Position numbers and translations under genes: made by a program. Positions 30,980 through 41,850 of a stretch of 64,000 nucleotides of DNA are shown piece after piece. The stretch's first letter is position 1. Every line of letters starts with the position of its first letter. The notes under the pieces are model-generated. The model had not been told where the DNA came from. It did not search any database and worked only from the letters and a program-made list of their open reading frames with translations. Source of the DNA: Bipolaris cookei (Eukaryota > Ascomycota > Dothideomycetes > Pleosporales > Pleosporaceae); NCBI GenBank assembly GCA_002286855.1, contig NRSV01000058.1:166570-230569 (forward strand), read 5' to 3'.

Positions 30980-32029
30980 CTTGGCGGTGTTTTGAAGGTG
31001 TCAAGCTGGTGAGAAGAAGGTGTCAATTGCTGGCGCTGGACGGCCATGAGGGGCAAGCCATGGGAGAGCATTTAGTGGGGCAAGCCGCGGCACGGCGTAA
31101 TGATGTCACGATCTATGCATAAAAGGCAGCTGCCGACATAAGCAAGAGCTGCTAGAGCAAGAGCAAGCCTCGGTGAGCCGCGGCCCGCTGGCCAGAGACA
31201 GCGGCACCGACAGCTGAGCGAGGCTTAATACATTAGTAAACACGCATCTGTTGCGCATAGACTTGGCGCTCGAAAGGAGAGAAGGCGCGCAAGGCGCAGG
31301 GCGTCAAGTTAGCGGCTTGCAGGTGGCTTGCAGGTGGCTAAGTAGCACGTGCGCCCGCGTCCAGCCAGATCAGGGTGCCTGAGACAACCTGAAGGGCCGG
31401 TAAGCACGCTGCAATTATGCCCCGTTGTCAGCCAGCCATGCGCTGGTTTCCTGAGCCTGCGAGGGATGCCCTATGTTGGACAATGGCCTTGTAATTTTAC
31501 TTGTAGTGGTACTAGAGTCGATTTTGACAGTTGTTGAATGGCATTGGCAAAGGCTTGTCGCCGTCTGTTTCACGTTTCGAAACACGACCACCAGCTGAGC
31601 TGCACGCATCCAATCACCAGCGCACAACGTCTAGTCACGTGCATTGCCATTGTGTCCCAGGAAAATGATTGGCGGTGGCGGCTCGCTGATCGGTGGTTAC
31701 GCTTACACAACTCCTGAAGGGCACATAGAGTAGGACGCCTGAAAGAACGAGTCCACAGTGTGCACCGCCCTATATCTTGGGCGTTTGCTTCCTCATCACA
31801 CTGCCTCATTGCCCGTCCTTGATTCTTTATTTAGCCATTCATTTTCTGCGGGGCAGAAGAACGGACCATTCACGCCTGTTCTGTTAAGAGGCATTGTATT
31901 CCATTCTTTTTTTCTACATAACAGAACATTCAACCGCTCTCTACCGTTGCCTATTTATTCAAACCCGGTTTCCACCACGACCACTAAGAGCTTATTTTCA
32001 ACACCACCATCAAATCATACATCACCAAC
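30980..32029. promoter_or_regulatory. divergent intergenic region, aldo-keto reductase / secreted protein
   Basis: 1.05 kb between two divergent start codons. It contains short direct repeats (GGTGGCTTGCAGGTGGCT near 31320) and a GC-rich, then CT-rich, leader before the secreted-protein ATG. No gene was recognised inside. Confidence 0.4.
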
Positions 32030-32748
32030 ATGGGCTTCAAGAAGAACCTTTTCTGTGCGGGCGCTTTCGCCCTTGGCGCTTTTGCCGCACCCCTGCCTGA
32101 CTGCCCGGATCGCGCCCCAGATGCCGGAGCTGCAGCCCTGACTGCGGCCACGCTGATCGCCATTGCACCCAAGACCGAATCCTGCACAGGTGCAGACTTC
32201 CCGGAGGAGTGTGCAGATGCGCAAAAGGCTGCCCCTGCATTGAGCAAGGCATTTAAGACCTACAAGATCACCTCAAAAGGAGAGCAGGCTGCAATCGTCG
32301 CCTATGAGCTATTCGAGAGCGCCGATTTCAAGTACAACAAGAACCACTTCCCCGGTCGCCCCGGCCAGGGAACAAGGAGTAAGTAACACCACTATGCCAA
32401 ATCCAGCAACATGCTTATCAACCACTCACCTTTCTAGTGATGGCTATGCCAAACTACGTCGAGCAGTACGCCACCAGTGTCGCTGGCGCAGATGCTGTTG
32501 CAAAGGCCAAGGCTGCAGGAGGTGACGCTGGTTTGGAAGCCGTGCTTGCACTTGTCAACAGCGACGATGAGAAGAGTTTCGGTAGTGCAGCCTGGTTCGT
32601 AAGCACAGTGTGCAGCGCTGAAATACGCGCTGGCCTTGCTGCTGCGACCAAGGACGGCTGGGACAAGTTCTTGAGCGAATGCGTCGAGACGCCCGCCGAC
32701 CCTGCACGCGACCCTGCTTGGACCGCCGCGATAGCCAACATCAAGTAA
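32030..32748 (+). CDS. small secreted Ala-rich protein of unknown function
   Basis: Exon 1 is 32030-32378, the intron is 32379-32437 (59 nt, GTAAGT...TCTAG, phase 1), and exon 2 is 32438-32748, giving 219 residues. The N-terminus MGFKKNLFCAGAFALGAFAA is a clear signal peptide with cleavage likely before PLPDCPD. The mature protein is about 200 residues, Ala/Asp-rich, with five Cys (DCPD, ESCTG, EECAD, TVCSAE, SECVE) and a motif around the splice junction (HFPGRPGQGTRMMAMPNYVE). This pattern resembles an uncharacterised family of fungal secreted proteins. No enzyme motif or membrane anchor is visible. It lies next to a decayed HET gene, in accessory-looking sequence. A role in host or environmental interaction is possible but not shown. 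Confidence 0.8.
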
Positions 32749-33048
32749 GGCTACTAGACTTGTTCGTGCCTTGCTGGTTTTTCCAGCCTCATGTCCTTTC
32801 TCTTCTCCCTTAAATACTTTACCATTATGTTTCTTCATGTCACTTTCCCAATATACATAACAATTCACAATCGATATACTTACATGAATGCATTTGCTTA
32901 ATCATTTATCCTGTGCTCACAATGTATGCTCAAGTCAAGGTCAAGTACGCTTATATGTTGCGTACATTACACCTTCCTGCAACAGGAATCCTCTTGACTG
33001 CTCGTAGCTGCCCTAAAGATACCCCACCACCTTCACCAACGCACAGCC
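32749..33048. other. intergenic, secreted-protein 3' region
   Basis: 300 bp of AT-rich sequence downstream of the secreted-protein gene, leading into the decayed HET frame. Nothing further was recognised. Confidence 0.4.
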
Positions 33049-34550
33049 GTGTCTTCTCACTCCCTCAACTTCACAAAGACATATGTATACCAGTCTTTGC
33101 AAAGTCACCGTCACATCCGCGTCTTGGAACTCATTGAATGCGACCCTGACAACAGCCCGCCTATGGACTGTCAAACAGACTCACACAGAACGCTGCAGCC
33201 TTGCGGAGTCAACCAATTAGTAGGCAGTGACATTGACTGTTGAATCAAGAGCTCGAGATACAATTTCCGCATTATCCAGATTGAGCTACCTGACAAAGAT
33301 GAACAATCGGACTTTCATGCTCTCACCTACACTTGGGGAGCCCCTGATCATGTATCCGCCCTATTCTTCGAGAGCGAGCAAGGCAGCATTAGCCTCACAT
33401 CAAACCTGACAGAAGCATTGCCTTGTGCTGCGCGCCGCTCAGACACAAGGCGGCTTTGGATTGATCAGATATGTATCAACCAGACCGACTTCCACGAGAG
33501 ATTGGTACAAGTTGGCCTCATGTCCGAAATCTATAAGAAAGCTAAACCTATCATTATTTGGCTTGGTGCGGAAGACGAAAGCAGTAAAATATGTAGGCAG
33601 TGGCTTGTTTTTGTTAGCACCCTAGTACCACTATCAATGATATCTAAGGTGACAAGGGGTGGTCTCGGGTATAAGTCGTCATAAAGGTTCCTGGTTCTAT
33701 AAAACACATTCAGCAGTCTAGACGCCGATGCAGCCGTCGAGAGCCGCTATTGGTAAATTTCTTGCCCGCCCATGGTTCCGTCGCGAATGGATAATGCAAA
33801 AATACCTCCCAGCGAGAAACCTGGTTGGTTTGACAGGAGACCTTTACTCCTTCTCAACATTACGCCTCCAGAACTGTTAGAGCTGCCATCTTGGGTTCCT
33901 TCTTTCCAATCGTTACCACTAATGTCTCCCTACCGTTTGGCAACGGGTAGCGCGCGCCCTGTAAAGAATTTGATGAAATGGAATGCTGTTGCAAGTTGTA
34001 CGCATGCTTATGAACAGTGTTTTGACGCAGTTAGCACAGGACGCTTACAAGTCTGTGGTTAAATTGTTGACAGCATCACCACTATCAGCTCCTATAAAGT
34101 CGACCCGTGTTTTTTTTGGCGTGGATATAGAGTATTTGTCTTCACTGCTTACTCACATTGCGTCCGATACCCCGAAACTGCACCACTGGACACCGATTCA
34201 TCTAGTCGGTTTTCTTAACAATGCATTTGCACAAGTTTGAAGAGGCATTAGGCGTTAGTCTGAGCGTGGCGCGAGGGAGAAGATTTACGAGAATGGAGAA
34301 GGGGAGAATAGGGTTAGTGCTGGTCATTGGGAGGAAAGGAAGTGCGGGAAAGAAAAGGGGAAGCGCGGCGGTAGTGCTGCACGGATGCATCGTGCCCATG
34401 GTTCTGGAAAGAGTCGATGAGAAAGAGGACGAGGACGGGTAAGGCGAATGGAAAGTGACTGGAGACTGCTACTTTCTAGGCATCATGTTTGGAGAAAGCG
34501 TTACTCGAGAAATTAGTGACGCAAGATCGCTTCTTCTGGTTTGAGGCGTG
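33049..34550 (+). pseudogene. decayed HET-domain (heterokaryon incompatibility) gene
   Basis: Fragments of a HET protein lie in order but in different frames. 33049-33243 holds an N-terminal piece (TYVYQSLQSHRHIRVLELIE) that stops at TGA 33241. 33256-33684 continues the same frame with the HET core (DFHALTYTWGAPDHVSALFF, RLWIDQICINQ, AKPIIIWLGAEDESS). 33749-33880 shifts frame for the next conserved block (ARPWFRREWIMQKYL). 34241-34520 holds the typical HET C-terminus (GRRFTRMEKGRIGLV, then a stop, then VTGDCYFLGIMFGE). No ATG precedes the first piece. Introns could explain some breaks, but at least two stops and one frameshift remain after the obvious options. Intact HET proteins trigger non-self recognition cell death; this copy probably makes no product. 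Confidence 0.75.
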
Positions 34551-34850
34551 GAATATGAAAGAGCATGAATGTATGTAAATGTTTCCATACATCAAGTAGT
34601 ATTATCACCCATGGCTCCCCCCTCCTCCCCTTAAAGAAAAGAGAATGAATGCCAAAACTACTATATTTACACATTAATACAAAAGAGAGAAAAGAAAAAG
34701 AATGAATGCCCTCTCGCCTTCCAGTTCATTATCGTTATTCCGCTCTACCTTCCTCCTTAAACAAAAGAGATAAAAAGAACGAAAGACTCTTCTCATGCCG
34801 AAGCACGCCAATAATAAAATAAAAATAAACGCAGAAAACGCACACCCATC

Positions 34851-36725
34851 TCACGGCGCCGTTATCCCCGTAAAAGCAAAAACATCCTCTCCACACATGC
34901 CCTCCCCACACTCCGGACACGTGCATCCCTCGACCCCCTTCGCCCCCCTCGCACACTCTATTACCCAGCCCTGCAAGCATTCGACACAAGTCGCAGGTTC
35001 GTGCCAGCAATTCCGCGTAATACGGCGCGTCACAAACTCTGCATTCGATTTCACGCTTTTACACAGAATGCAGGTGCGTTCGATAGCTGGGGTGTTGCGA
35101 CGCGAAGCTGGGGTGCCCATACGGGGTACATCGGTGGTAGTAGCGGTGGTGGGCGGACGCGAGGAGTAGGAATGCATGGATGAGGGACGGGTTTGGTGGG
35201 GGATGTCGACTGCGAGACCGAAGGACTTTTGCTTGGGAGACAGCGAAGCGGCGCTGCTGCGGCGGCGGTCGGCAGTTGTCATGGCGGGACTAGGTGGTGC
35301 GGCTGTAGTCCAAGGGGCGAAGGGGGCGGGGAGAGGCGCGAGGTGGGGAGAGGCTGTGGTGGTGGTGTTTGTGTTTAAGGGAGAGTATGCGGGTGTGGGA
35401 ACAAGATCGAAGGCGGACTGGCGTTTGGAGAGGATGGAGGCGCGGGCGGATTCCGAATCGTAGGTGTGTAGGTTTTCCTCTGTGAGTTTTGTTCTGCGGA
35501 TGTCGTCGACGACGGTGGCAAATTTGGATTGGTCCTGTTGCGCGGCGGCGGAGTCGTGTCGTCGTGCACCGAAGTTCTTGAGGGCTTGAGGGATGGTGGA
35601 CCAGCGGTTCTTGGTCTTCTTCTCTGGTTTGGGCTTCTCTTCGAGGTTGTCGAAGGAATCAAAGGGGCTGCGCACCGGGGTTGCGGGAGTTGCTGAGAAT
35701 GCTAGTGGCGATGGGAGTGTTGATGTCGTTGACTTCACAGGCGTAGGAGGGCCGACTTCATCATCTCCGAAGCGTTGATCGCTAATGTCATTCTCAATGT
35801 CCTCTCCGGCAACTGTTTTAGGGATGATGCCAGATACCGGCCTTGAAGAATTTGCGGGATAGCTGTTGTTTCGTAGGCCTCGTGAGGAGGCAATCTTACT
35901 TCCGGAACGAACACGCTGGTGATAGTTCACAAATGAGGTCGGACGTGGGCGTTGCTTTGATGGTGGACTGTCGAGCGAAGTAAAACTCTGTGGATGGTAT
36001 GAGATGGGACGCCCCGTCTGTGTGTCCTTTGTTTCTTGCATAGGCTGACGGTTTCGTAGCGCAGGGTGTACTTGCTCGCACTCGTAACTGCCCCAGGAAG
36101 AGATGCTGTCCATTGGTTTTTCTAGACTGTCGAGACTTGATGATATATATCGTGAGCCTGATGTTTCGGGGCTAAAGGTAGTCGGTGAAGCGGTCCATTC
36201 TGGTACGAGTAGATGTTGCGAGTTGTAAGACACTGGCCGTGTGAGTGGTTGTGGTCGTTGTTTGACAAAACACGTATTAAGCTTCGACATAGGCTCCAAG
36301 TCTGGTAGGGTTCTCAAACTTGTGTCAGCCTTAAGAGACGACGTCGGTCTGTCCGGGTTGGTCCATTTGTCCAGGAGATCAGAATCGCTGTCATCGTTCG
36401 GGGTCTCTTGGGGAACTTCTACAACCTGCAGAGCCGGCTCTTGTTTGGATGGTCCCTGGACTTGCACCGCCTCTGGTACTGGCTCTTCCTTTGGCTGATT
36501 TGATCGCTCTGGCACCTGGGAAGCCTGTTGTTGCTCGTACATTGGTCGTTCCAGCCATCGTGTCGTTACGGATTTTTCGCGTTGTAGGCTGTTCAATGCT
36601 TCCTCAGAACCTGCAATAAAGTCGAGCATGCGATGTGCTTTGGCAGGATCCCTCTTGATTGGCCGGGGATGCCTAAGCAGTGGATGGACGTCATCCTGGG
36701 GGTAGTTGCGCGCCACAGCCGCCAT
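34851..36725 (-). CDS. disordered protein with C-terminal RING-like zinc domain
   Basis: Single coding exon of 624 residues. I place the start at ATG 36723-36725 (MAAVARNYPQDDVHPLLRHP); the frame is open further upstream but has no earlier ATG, and an acceptor-like TTCCAG about 40 bp upstream suggests a 5' UTR intron. Residues 1-560 are Ser/Pro/Thr/Arg-rich and disordered. The last about 65 residues form a Cys-rich module: CILCKSVKSNAEF, NCWHEPATCVECLQGWV and CTCPECGEGM. The C2-C/H-C2-C2 spacing resembles a RING or RING-variant domain, so an E3 ligase role is plausible but unproven. It converges on the HET remnant and faces SF3B1 across 1.5 kb. Confidence 0.75.
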   Translation of the reverse strand: MAAVARNYPQDDVHPLLRHPRPIKRDPAKAHRMLDFIAGSEEALNSLQREKSVTTRWLERPMYEQQQASQVPERSNQPKEEPVPEAVQVQGPSKQEPALQVVEVPQETPNDDSDSDLLDKWTNPDRPTSSLKADTSLRTLPDLEPMSKLNTCFVKQRPQPLTRPVSYNSQHLLVPEWTASPTTFSPETSGSRYISSSLDSLEKPMDSISSWGSYECEQVHPALRNRQPMQETKDTQTGRPISYHPQSFTSLDSPPSKQRPRPTSFVNYHQRVRSGSKIASSRGLRNNSYPANSSRPVSGIIPKTVAGEDIENDISDQRFGDDEVGPPTPVKSTTSTLPSPLAFSATPATPVRSPFDSFDNLEEKPKPEKKTKNRWSTIPQALKNFGARRHDSAAAQQDQSKFATVVDDIRRTKLTEENLHTYDSESARASILSKRQSAFDLVPTPAYSPLNTNTTTTASPHLAPLPAPFAPWTTAAPPSPAMTTADRRRSSAASLSPKQKSFGLAVDIPHQTRPSSMHSYSSRPPTTATTTDVPRMGTPASRRNTPAIERTCILCKSVKSNAEFVTRRITRNCWHEPATCVECLQGWVIECARGAKGVEGCTCPECGEGMCGEDVFAFTGITAP

Positions 36726-38277
36726 TTTTTGAGGCTGTTCTAGCCGAGGGGCGGGATGCCTGGAAGAAATATTAAGAATAATGAGAGGTCGGGCGGGCAC
36801 GAGCAACTCAATAAAGCGAGAGGCAGGAACCACCCCTCAAACCATGTGGGACGGCAACCGTCGTTATCAGTAGCATGCAGCGACTCAACCAATATCCCCG
36901 GGCTCGGCCTGTCAGAACTTACTGCGTGGCTGGCAGGGTAGCACACAACCGACGTATCCGTTTTAAGCCCTTGAGAAAGCCGGCAGCTTCGTAACACACT
37001 GTTAGCTCGGGGTCCCACGACACTGCACCCCCCGTCATTCGTTGCTAGGGCCCGTATTGCGAGGCCCACGCGCAATGTAGTTCGGCGGATCACGGTTAGC
37101 GTGGCAACGTGAGACGTATTTTTAGCACCCGTCGTCTGCTTCTGTACGCTTCTCTGCTGAGCGTCCCCGTGCAGGCTACGACGCTTGTGCCAATCTCAGA
37201 AGTCGATTGTGGTAGCGGCATGCACTTAAAATTCATTTACGAGGTATCATGATGATGACGAAGCAGCCGCAGCTGTTTTGGCGGCGTGGGCATGCTGGGT
37301 GTCCTTCGCGAGGCTGGGGCAATCTCGAATCCCAGAACGATCAGCAAGCCACCTAATCGCATGACGACCATTGCCTGCAGCCCTGTGCTAATGCTCGGCT
37401 TTGGCCTTGCAAAGTGGGCCGCGATGCTGGGGAGCGCCAAAACAACAAACACACAAAAAAGCACGCCGGCTTCTCGAAAAGCGTTCCGGAATTGCTGAGG
37501 AGATGAGTAGATCATCAGTGGCTCCCAACAAATGAGAGGCGAGAATAGGGCCGCGCGCCGCTAAGGTGCTTGGAACCTACCAGGCATATCCAGAAGAGAC
37601 TCTCGTCTTACGCTTCAGACGCTCGTCTAAGACGTCAATGATTGTCATGACATTGGGGCAAGCAACGCGTCGGCTCCGCGCGCTCACAAATTCTTCCGTC
37701 TGCAGTGCAACCTATGGTAAGCCAGTGTTTCCATCCACGCTTTCCACACCAACACGTCACGGAAACGTATGGTATTTCACTGGTTGGTGGTGCAAAAAAG
37801 ACGCATTCTCTGGTAGGTGGCTATGCTGCCAGTATACGTACTACGTACTATTGATTGTGAGAGGCGGGCTAGGGTGCCATGCAATTGGTATACCTAGTAT
37901 ACAAAGAGGCATGCCTATGCCTACCTTGCTGTGCCGCAAGGCCCGGGCGAACCGCCTGCTCCTGCTCATTGGATGCATGTAGTAGCACACCTATGTACTT
38001 ACGTACGGAAGCGAGCGCTGGAAAGAGGCAATGCAGTCGTCGTGTTTTAGCAGCCCATGCGCCTTTTTCAAAAGTGCTTATATTCTGTCCAAAGTCTAGG
38101 TTGCAACAAACACGTGATGTTGCAGGCGTTCACATCACCGATCGACTGGTGCGGTGACTAAGCCACCATACTAATCCAAAACAGGCTGCCGAAACTTGAG
38201 AGAAGCTCGCGGCCTGCTGTTGCCATCCCCTCAATCAACCCCAATCACCCCCAACCGTCACGCAACCTGCAGCAAAT
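36726..38277. promoter_or_regulatory. divergent intergenic region, RING-like gene / sf3b1
   Basis: 1.55 kb between divergent starts. The sequence has no long frame with protein-like features, no tRNA-like boxes and no transposon ends. Near sf3b1 it becomes C-rich (TCAATCAACCCCAATCACC...), a likely leader. A probable 5' UTR intron of the RING-like gene ends near 36760. Confidence 0.45.
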
Positions 38278-41200
38278 ATGGCCGGCCCGCGCGCAGGAAA
38301 CCCAAGGGCCAATGGCGCCACTAATGGGGATACGTCAAACAACAAGCAGTCGCTGATGGAGCCCTCTGATAAGGAGCTCTATGGCGGAAACACTGGCGAC
38401 TATGTCAGCTCCATCGCCGTCACTGACCAAGACGACGACATGGACGATGTCCAACTCAATGGCCGAAGCCTCGTTGGACAGTACACGGCATCTAAGGAGA
38501 TGATGAACGAGTTCGCGCACGGCGACGCGGGTGAGGCCGATATCCTCGACAGCCGCGAGAAGCAGGCCCAGATCGCATCACGCGAAACCGACTACCAACG
38601 GAGACGATTCGACCGCGCACTCTCCCCGACACGTGCTGACCCCTTTGCAAAGGACGGAGAGGATGGAGGCCAGTCATACAAAGACGTCATGAAGCAGCGC
38701 GAGTTGGAGCGCGAGGAGGCGCGTGTCAAGAAACTGATTGAAGAAAAGGAAAAGTCTGGAGGCAGCGAGGTCCTTGATCACAAGCCTACACTCAAAGACG
38801 ATGAATCCGCTACAGTCGACGGTGACAAAACCCCACCGATGAAGAAGACTCGTAAGCGGAGACGATGGGACGAAGTCGCAGACGACGAGACTCCAGCCAC
38901 CAAGCAAGAAGTCAAGGAAGAAGAGGCAGAGCCCAAGAAACGCTCGCGATGGTCGCCGGCACCAGAAGACACGAAGGAAGCTGCTGCACCAGCTCGATCA
39001 CGTTGGGATACTACCGCTGTAGCCCCTGCGGCTGCTGCAACGCCTGCTCCCGCTGCGAATGGTGCACACCCAATCGCTCCAACCTTTGCCTTTGGTACTG
39101 ATATATCGAGCCGCAACGCCCCGCTGTCCGATGAACAGCTCGATATGATGCTCCCAGGTGAAGCCGAAGGCTACAAGGTCCTCGAGCCACCACCAGGTTA
39201 TGAGCCAGTACGACGACCAGTAGGCATGCCGGCTCTCCCGACCGGATACCAGGGTTTCTTGATTCCAGAAGTAGACAACAGCTTAGCTGCTATGGGCAAG
39301 CAACTGCCGACAGAAATCCCGGGTGTTGGAGATTTGCAGTTTTTCAAGAATGAGGACATGAAGTATTTTGGAAAACTCACAGACGGTGCCGACGAGAACG
39401 AAATGACAGTGGAGGAGCTCAAGGAGCGCAAGATCATGCGACTGCTCCTGAAAGTCAAGAACGGAACACCACCCATGCGAAAGACCGCGCTTCGACAACT
39501 TACAGACAATGCTAGGCAGTTTGGTGCCGGAGCTCTGTTCAATCAGATTCTGCCACTCTTGATGGAACGGACACTGGAAGATCAAGAACGACATTTGCTT
39601 GTAAAGGTCATTGACCGTGTCCTGTACAAGCTCGATGATCTCGTTCGTCCCTACGTCCACAAGATTCTTGTCGTCATTGAACCCCTCCTTATCGACCAAG
39701 ACTACTATGCACGTGTCGAAGGTCGTGAGATTATCTCTAACCTTGCAAAGGCTGCTGGTCTCGCACATATGATCAGTACGATGCGCCCTGACCTGGACCA
39801 CCAAGACGAATATGTCCGAAACACCACCGCTCGAGCCTTTGCCGTTGTCGCGTCTGCTCTTGGTATACCCGCCCTCCTCCCCTTCCTTCGAGCCGTTTGC
39901 CGATCCAAGAAGTCATGGCACGCGCGCCACACTGGTGTGAAGATTATTCAACAGATTCCTATTCTAATGGGTTGCGCTATTTTGCCTCATTTGAAGGGAC
40001 TTGTCGACTGCATTGGCGAGAACCTGAACGATGAGCAGCCCAAGGTCCGTATGGTCACAGCTCTAGCCCTTGCAGCACTTGCCGAAGCTGCCAGCCCGTA
40101 TGGTATTGAATCTTTCGACGAGATCCTCAACCCTCTCTGGACTGGTGCCCGCCGCCAGCGTGGCAAGGCCCTCGCGTCTTTCTTGAAGGCTGTGGGTTAC
40201 GTTATCCCGCTTATGGACGAGGAATACTCCAATTACTACACCAGTCAGATCATGGAGATTGTCATCCGCGAGTTCCAATCGCCTGATGAGGAAATGAAGA
40301 AGGTCGTGTTGAAGGTTGTTTCTCAGTGTTCAAACACAGCCGGTGTCACACCGGTATACCTCAAGGATAACGTCTTGCCCGAGTTCTTTAAACATTTTTG
40401 GGTACGACGTATGGCTCTCGATAAGCGCAACTACCGCCAAGTAGTGGACACGACGGTGGACCTGGCACAAAAGGCCGGTGTTTCTGAGATTGTAGGCCGC
40501 ATTGTGAACAACATGAAGGATGAGAACGAAGCATACCGGAAGATGACTGTTGAAACTGTCGATAAAGTCATTAGCACTTTGGGTGCTCATGATGTCGACC
40601 AGCGTCTGGAGGAGCAGCTTATTGATGGTGTGCTTGTCGCTTTCCAGGATCAGACCATCGAGGACCCCATCGTCATCGACGGTTTCGCTACTGTTGTCAA
40701 CGCCCTAGGCGAGCGGACAAAGACCTATCTTCCACAAATTGTTGCGACGGTCCTTGCTAGGCTCAACAACAAGTCTGCCACTGTTCGCCAACAAGCTGCA
40801 GACCTTATTTCCCGTATTACTTTTGTCATGCAAAAGTGTGACGAGGATCCGCAGCTCATCAAGCTTGCACAGGCTCTTTACGAATACCTTGGTGAAGAAT
40901 ACCCAGAGGTTCTTGGTTCGATCCTTGGCGCTCTTCGCGCTATTGTCACAGTTGTTGGCCTCCATGCCATGCAGCCTCCCATTAAAGATCTCCTTCCCCG
41001 GCTTACACCCATTCTTCGTAATCGACACGAAAAGGTGCAGGAAAACACTATCGATCTTGTAGGACGTATTGCCGACCGAGGTGCAAACTACGTCAACCCC
41101 CGTGAATGGATGCGAATCTGCTTCGAACTTCTGGACATGCTCAAGGCGCACAAGAAGGGTATCCGTCGTGCTGCCAACAACACATTTGGTTACATTGCCA

Positions 41201-41850
41201 AGGCTATCGGTCCTCAGGATGTGTTGGCCACCCTTCTTGGTAACCTTCGAGTCCAGGAGCGTCAGTCTCGTGTCTGCACAGCTGTCGCTATTGGTATTGT
41301 TGCTGAGACTTGCGCGCCGTTCACTGTCCTTCCTGCACTGATGAACGAATACCGTGTACCAGAGCTCAACGTACAGAACGGTGTACTCAAGTCACTGTCT
41401 TTCATGTTTGAGTACATTGGCGAGATGGCCAAGGATTATGTCTACGCCATCACGCCACTCCTGGAAGATGCTCTGATCGACCGAGACCAGGTGCATCGCC
41501 AGACTGCTGCTTCCGTGGTCAAGCACGTCGCTCTGGGTTGTGTTGGCCTTGACTGCGAAGACGCTATGATCCACTTGCTTAACCTTCTCTGGCCCAACCT
41601 TTTCGAGACCAGTCCTCACGTCATCGATAGGATAATCGAAGCCATCGAGGGCGTCCGCAACGCAATCGGCACTCCGCTTGTCATGAATTACATATGGGCC
41701 GGTTTGTTCCATCCAGCTCGCAAGGTCCGACAACCGTATTGGCGTATCTACAACGACGCATACGTTCAGAACGCTGATGCCATGGTCCCCGCATACCCGG
41801 CTTTTGAGGAAGACCAGGTCAAGAGACACGAACTGGACATTTTTATCTAA
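38278..41850 (+). CDS. sf3b1: splicing factor 3B subunit 1 (SF3B1/Hsh155/SF3b155)
   Basis: Scaffold of the SF3b part of U2 snRNP; clamps the branch-site/U2 duplex during spliceosome assembly. Uninterrupted frame of 1190 residues from ATG 38278. The N-terminal 300 residues are disordered, with U2AF/SPF45-binding-type RW or RWD motifs (RKRRRWDEVAD, RSRWSPAPED, ARSRWDTT). A conserved p14-binding-like segment follows (LPPGYEP-type PPPGYEPVRRP). From about 380 to the end lie the HEAT repeats (IMRLLLKVKNGTPPMRKTAL, LLIDQDYYARVEGREIISNL, REFQSPDEEMKKVVLKV, HFWVRRMALDKRNYRQVVDT). The Lys equivalent to human K700 appears conserved in NDEQPKVRMVT. The C-terminus GLFHPARKVRQPYWRIYND is characteristic. 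Absence of introns in such a long gene is notable. Confidence 0.97.
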   Translation: MAGPRAGNPRANGATNGDTSNNKQSLMEPSDKELYGGNTGDYVSSIAVTDQDDDMDDVQLNGRSLVGQYTASKEMMNEFAHGDAGEADILDSREKQAQIASRETDYQRRRFDRALSPTRADPFAKDGEDGGQSYKDVMKQRELEREEARVKKLIEEKEKSGGSEVLDHKPTLKDDESATVDGDKTPPMKKTRKRRRWDEVADDETPATKQEVKEEEAEPKKRSRWSPAPEDTKEAAAPARSRWDTTAVAPAAAATPAPAANGAHPIAPTFAFGTDISSRNAPLSDEQLDMMLPGEAEGYKVLEPPPGYEPVRRPVGMPALPTGYQGFLIPEVDNSLAAMGKQLPTEIPGVGDLQFFKNEDMKYFGKLTDGADENEMTVEELKERKIMRLLLKVKNGTPPMRKTALRQLTDNARQFGAGALFNQILPLLMERTLEDQERHLLVKVIDRVLYKLDDLVRPYVHKILVVIEPLLIDQDYYARVEGREIISNLAKAAGLAHMISTMRPDLDHQDEYVRNTTARAFAVVASALGIPALLPFLRAVCRSKKSWHARHTGVKIIQQIPILMGCAILPHLKGLVDCIGENLNDEQPKVRMVTALALAALAEAASPYGIESFDEILNPLWTGARRQRGKALASFLKAVGYVIPLMDEEYSNYYTSQIMEIVIREFQSPDEEMKKVVLKVVSQCSNTAGVTPVYLKDNVLPEFFKHFWVRRMALDKRNYRQVVDTTVDLAQKAGVSEIVGRIVNNMKDENEAYRKMTVETVDKVISTLGAHDVDQRLEEQLIDGVLVAFQDQTIEDPIVIDGFATVVNALGERTKTYLPQIVATVLARLNNKSATVRQQAADLISRITFVMQKCDEDPQLIKLAQALYEYLGEEYPEVLGSILGALRAIVTVVGLHAMQPPIKDLLPRLTPILRNRHEKVQENTIDLVGRIADRGANYVNPREWMRICFELLDMLKAHKKGIRRAANNTFGYIAKAIGPQDVLATLLGNLRVQERQSRVCTAVAIGIVAETCAPFTVLPALMNEYRVPELNVQNGVLKSLSFMFEYIGEMAKDYVYAITPLLEDALIDRDQVHRQTAASVVKHVALGCVGLDCEDAMIHLLNLLWPNLFETSPHVIDRIIEAIEGVRNAIGTPLVMNYIWAGLFHPARKVRQPYWRIYNDAYVQNADAMVPAYPAFEEDQVKRHELDIFI

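Noticed and set aside
36726..36833. Upstream extension of the RING-like frame to 36833
   Set aside because: No ATG begins it, only a GTG, and it crosses a likely 5' UTR splice acceptor; the ATG at 36725 is the first usable start.
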